Below are positions 42,166 to 42,380 of a DNA stretch of 42,380 bases, in pieces. The position numbers were made by a program, and so were the translations under genes. The notes under the pieces are model-generated. The model had not been told where the DNA came from and searched no databases. It worked only from the letters and a program-made list of their open reading frames with translations. How positions within the stretch are numbered: the first letter of the stretch is position 1; the number at the start of each line of letters is the position of its first letter. Origin of the DNA: Gammaproteobacteria bacterium (GTDB lineage: Bacteria > Pseudomonadota > Gammaproteobacteria > Pseudomonadales > Azotimanducaceae); NCBI GenBank assembly GCA_002726655.1, contig PBRP01000047.1, positions 1 to 42,380 on the forward strand, read 5' to 3'.

Positions 42166-42380
42166 TTAGATCACGACTTGCTGCTGGTGAAGGTCTGAAA
42201 TTTCCTCTTTGGTCAGGCCAAATGAACTCAATACGGCGGTGGTGTGTTCCCCCAATTGCGGTGACCTTGATTTTGGACCCACGTCAGCATTAGCAAAGCG
42301 CATGGGAATACCAACGGTAGAATATTCACCGATGGTCTCGTCTGTCAGGGTTGGAAACAGGTTGATCGCTTTCGCCTGAT
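42166..42380 (-). CDS. CaiB/BaiF CoA-transferase, C-terminal fragment (cut by window)
   Basis: The minus strand is open from the right edge to a TAA at 42166-42168 and reads INLFPTLTDETIGEYSTVG, then SRSPQLGEHTTAVLSSFGL and a terminal SDLHQQQVVI. The PxLGEHT segment followed by a short helix and a C-terminal hydrophobic pair is how family III CoA-transferases end. Only about 71 residues are inside the window, so nothing can be said of the active site or substrate. Confidence 0.8.
   Translation of the reverse strand, partial: QAKAINLFPTLTDETIGEYSTVGIPMRFANADVGPKSRSPQLGEHTTAVLSSFGLTKEEISDLHQQQVVI

Overview
The window looks like chromosomal DNA from a heterotrophic, diderm gammaproteobacterium, probably marine or aquatic. 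The evidence is a type II secretion operon, a PyrB closely resembling the Shewanella-type enzyme, LexA boxes of the CTG-N10-CAG class, DnaE2, SelO, several lipoproteins and many acyl-CoA genes. The lineage is an inference from gene content; no rRNA, tRNA, CRISPR array, phage or transposase gene was seen. Both ends cut genes: etfB lacks its first few codons and a CoA-transferase on the right is only a C-terminus.

Left third (1-11 kb): etfB-etfA converge on a minus-strand leucine/isovalerate cluster (ivd, mccB, mccA). Isovaleryl-CoA dehydrogenase would pass electrons to ETF, and methylcrotonyl-CoA carboxylase takes the next step but one. A 134-bp element with near-perfect 17-bp inverted ends lies between ivd and mccB. 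Divergent from ivd is a tandem CaiB/BaiF CoA-transferase fusion in which only the second half keeps the active-site Asp. A LysR regulator and pyrB follow as a minus-strand pair.

Centre (11-25 kb): a compact gspEFGHIJKLM operon, with gspC, gspD and gspN absent from the window. Then come a secreted beta-repeat protein (DUF4097-like), a membrane TPR protein whose C-terminus is in another frame, and a small secreted protein broken at an A6 tract. An SDR and a minus-strand beta-propeller lipoprotein close this part.

Right part (24.7-42.4 kb): a crotonase, an acyl-CoA dehydrogenase and an alkyl-DHAP-synthase-like flavoprotein form an acyl-CoA/lipid run. A Bax-like glucosaminidase and a lipoprotein of the SAM hydroxide adenosyltransferase family form a minus-strand pair, divergent from a UbiA-type prenyltransferase. 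Next are selO, a 133-bp multi-hairpin intergenic element and SOS-type dnaE2 with two adjacent LexA boxes. A split hot-dog dehydratase pair follows, then a CHASE4-HAMP-PAS hybrid histidine kinase interrupted by one in-frame amber codon, a tyrosine phosphatase, a CinA-C protein and a DUF4124 protein.

The most unusual observations are the two structured non-coding elements (5244-5377 and 32858-32990), the amber-split hybrid kinase, the two adjacent A-tract frameshifts, the double SOS box over the dnaE2 promoter, the half-degenerate CoA-transferase fusion, and the lipoprotein SAM-hydrolase/glucosaminidase pair. I did not find a clearly new multi-gene defence or metabolic system.
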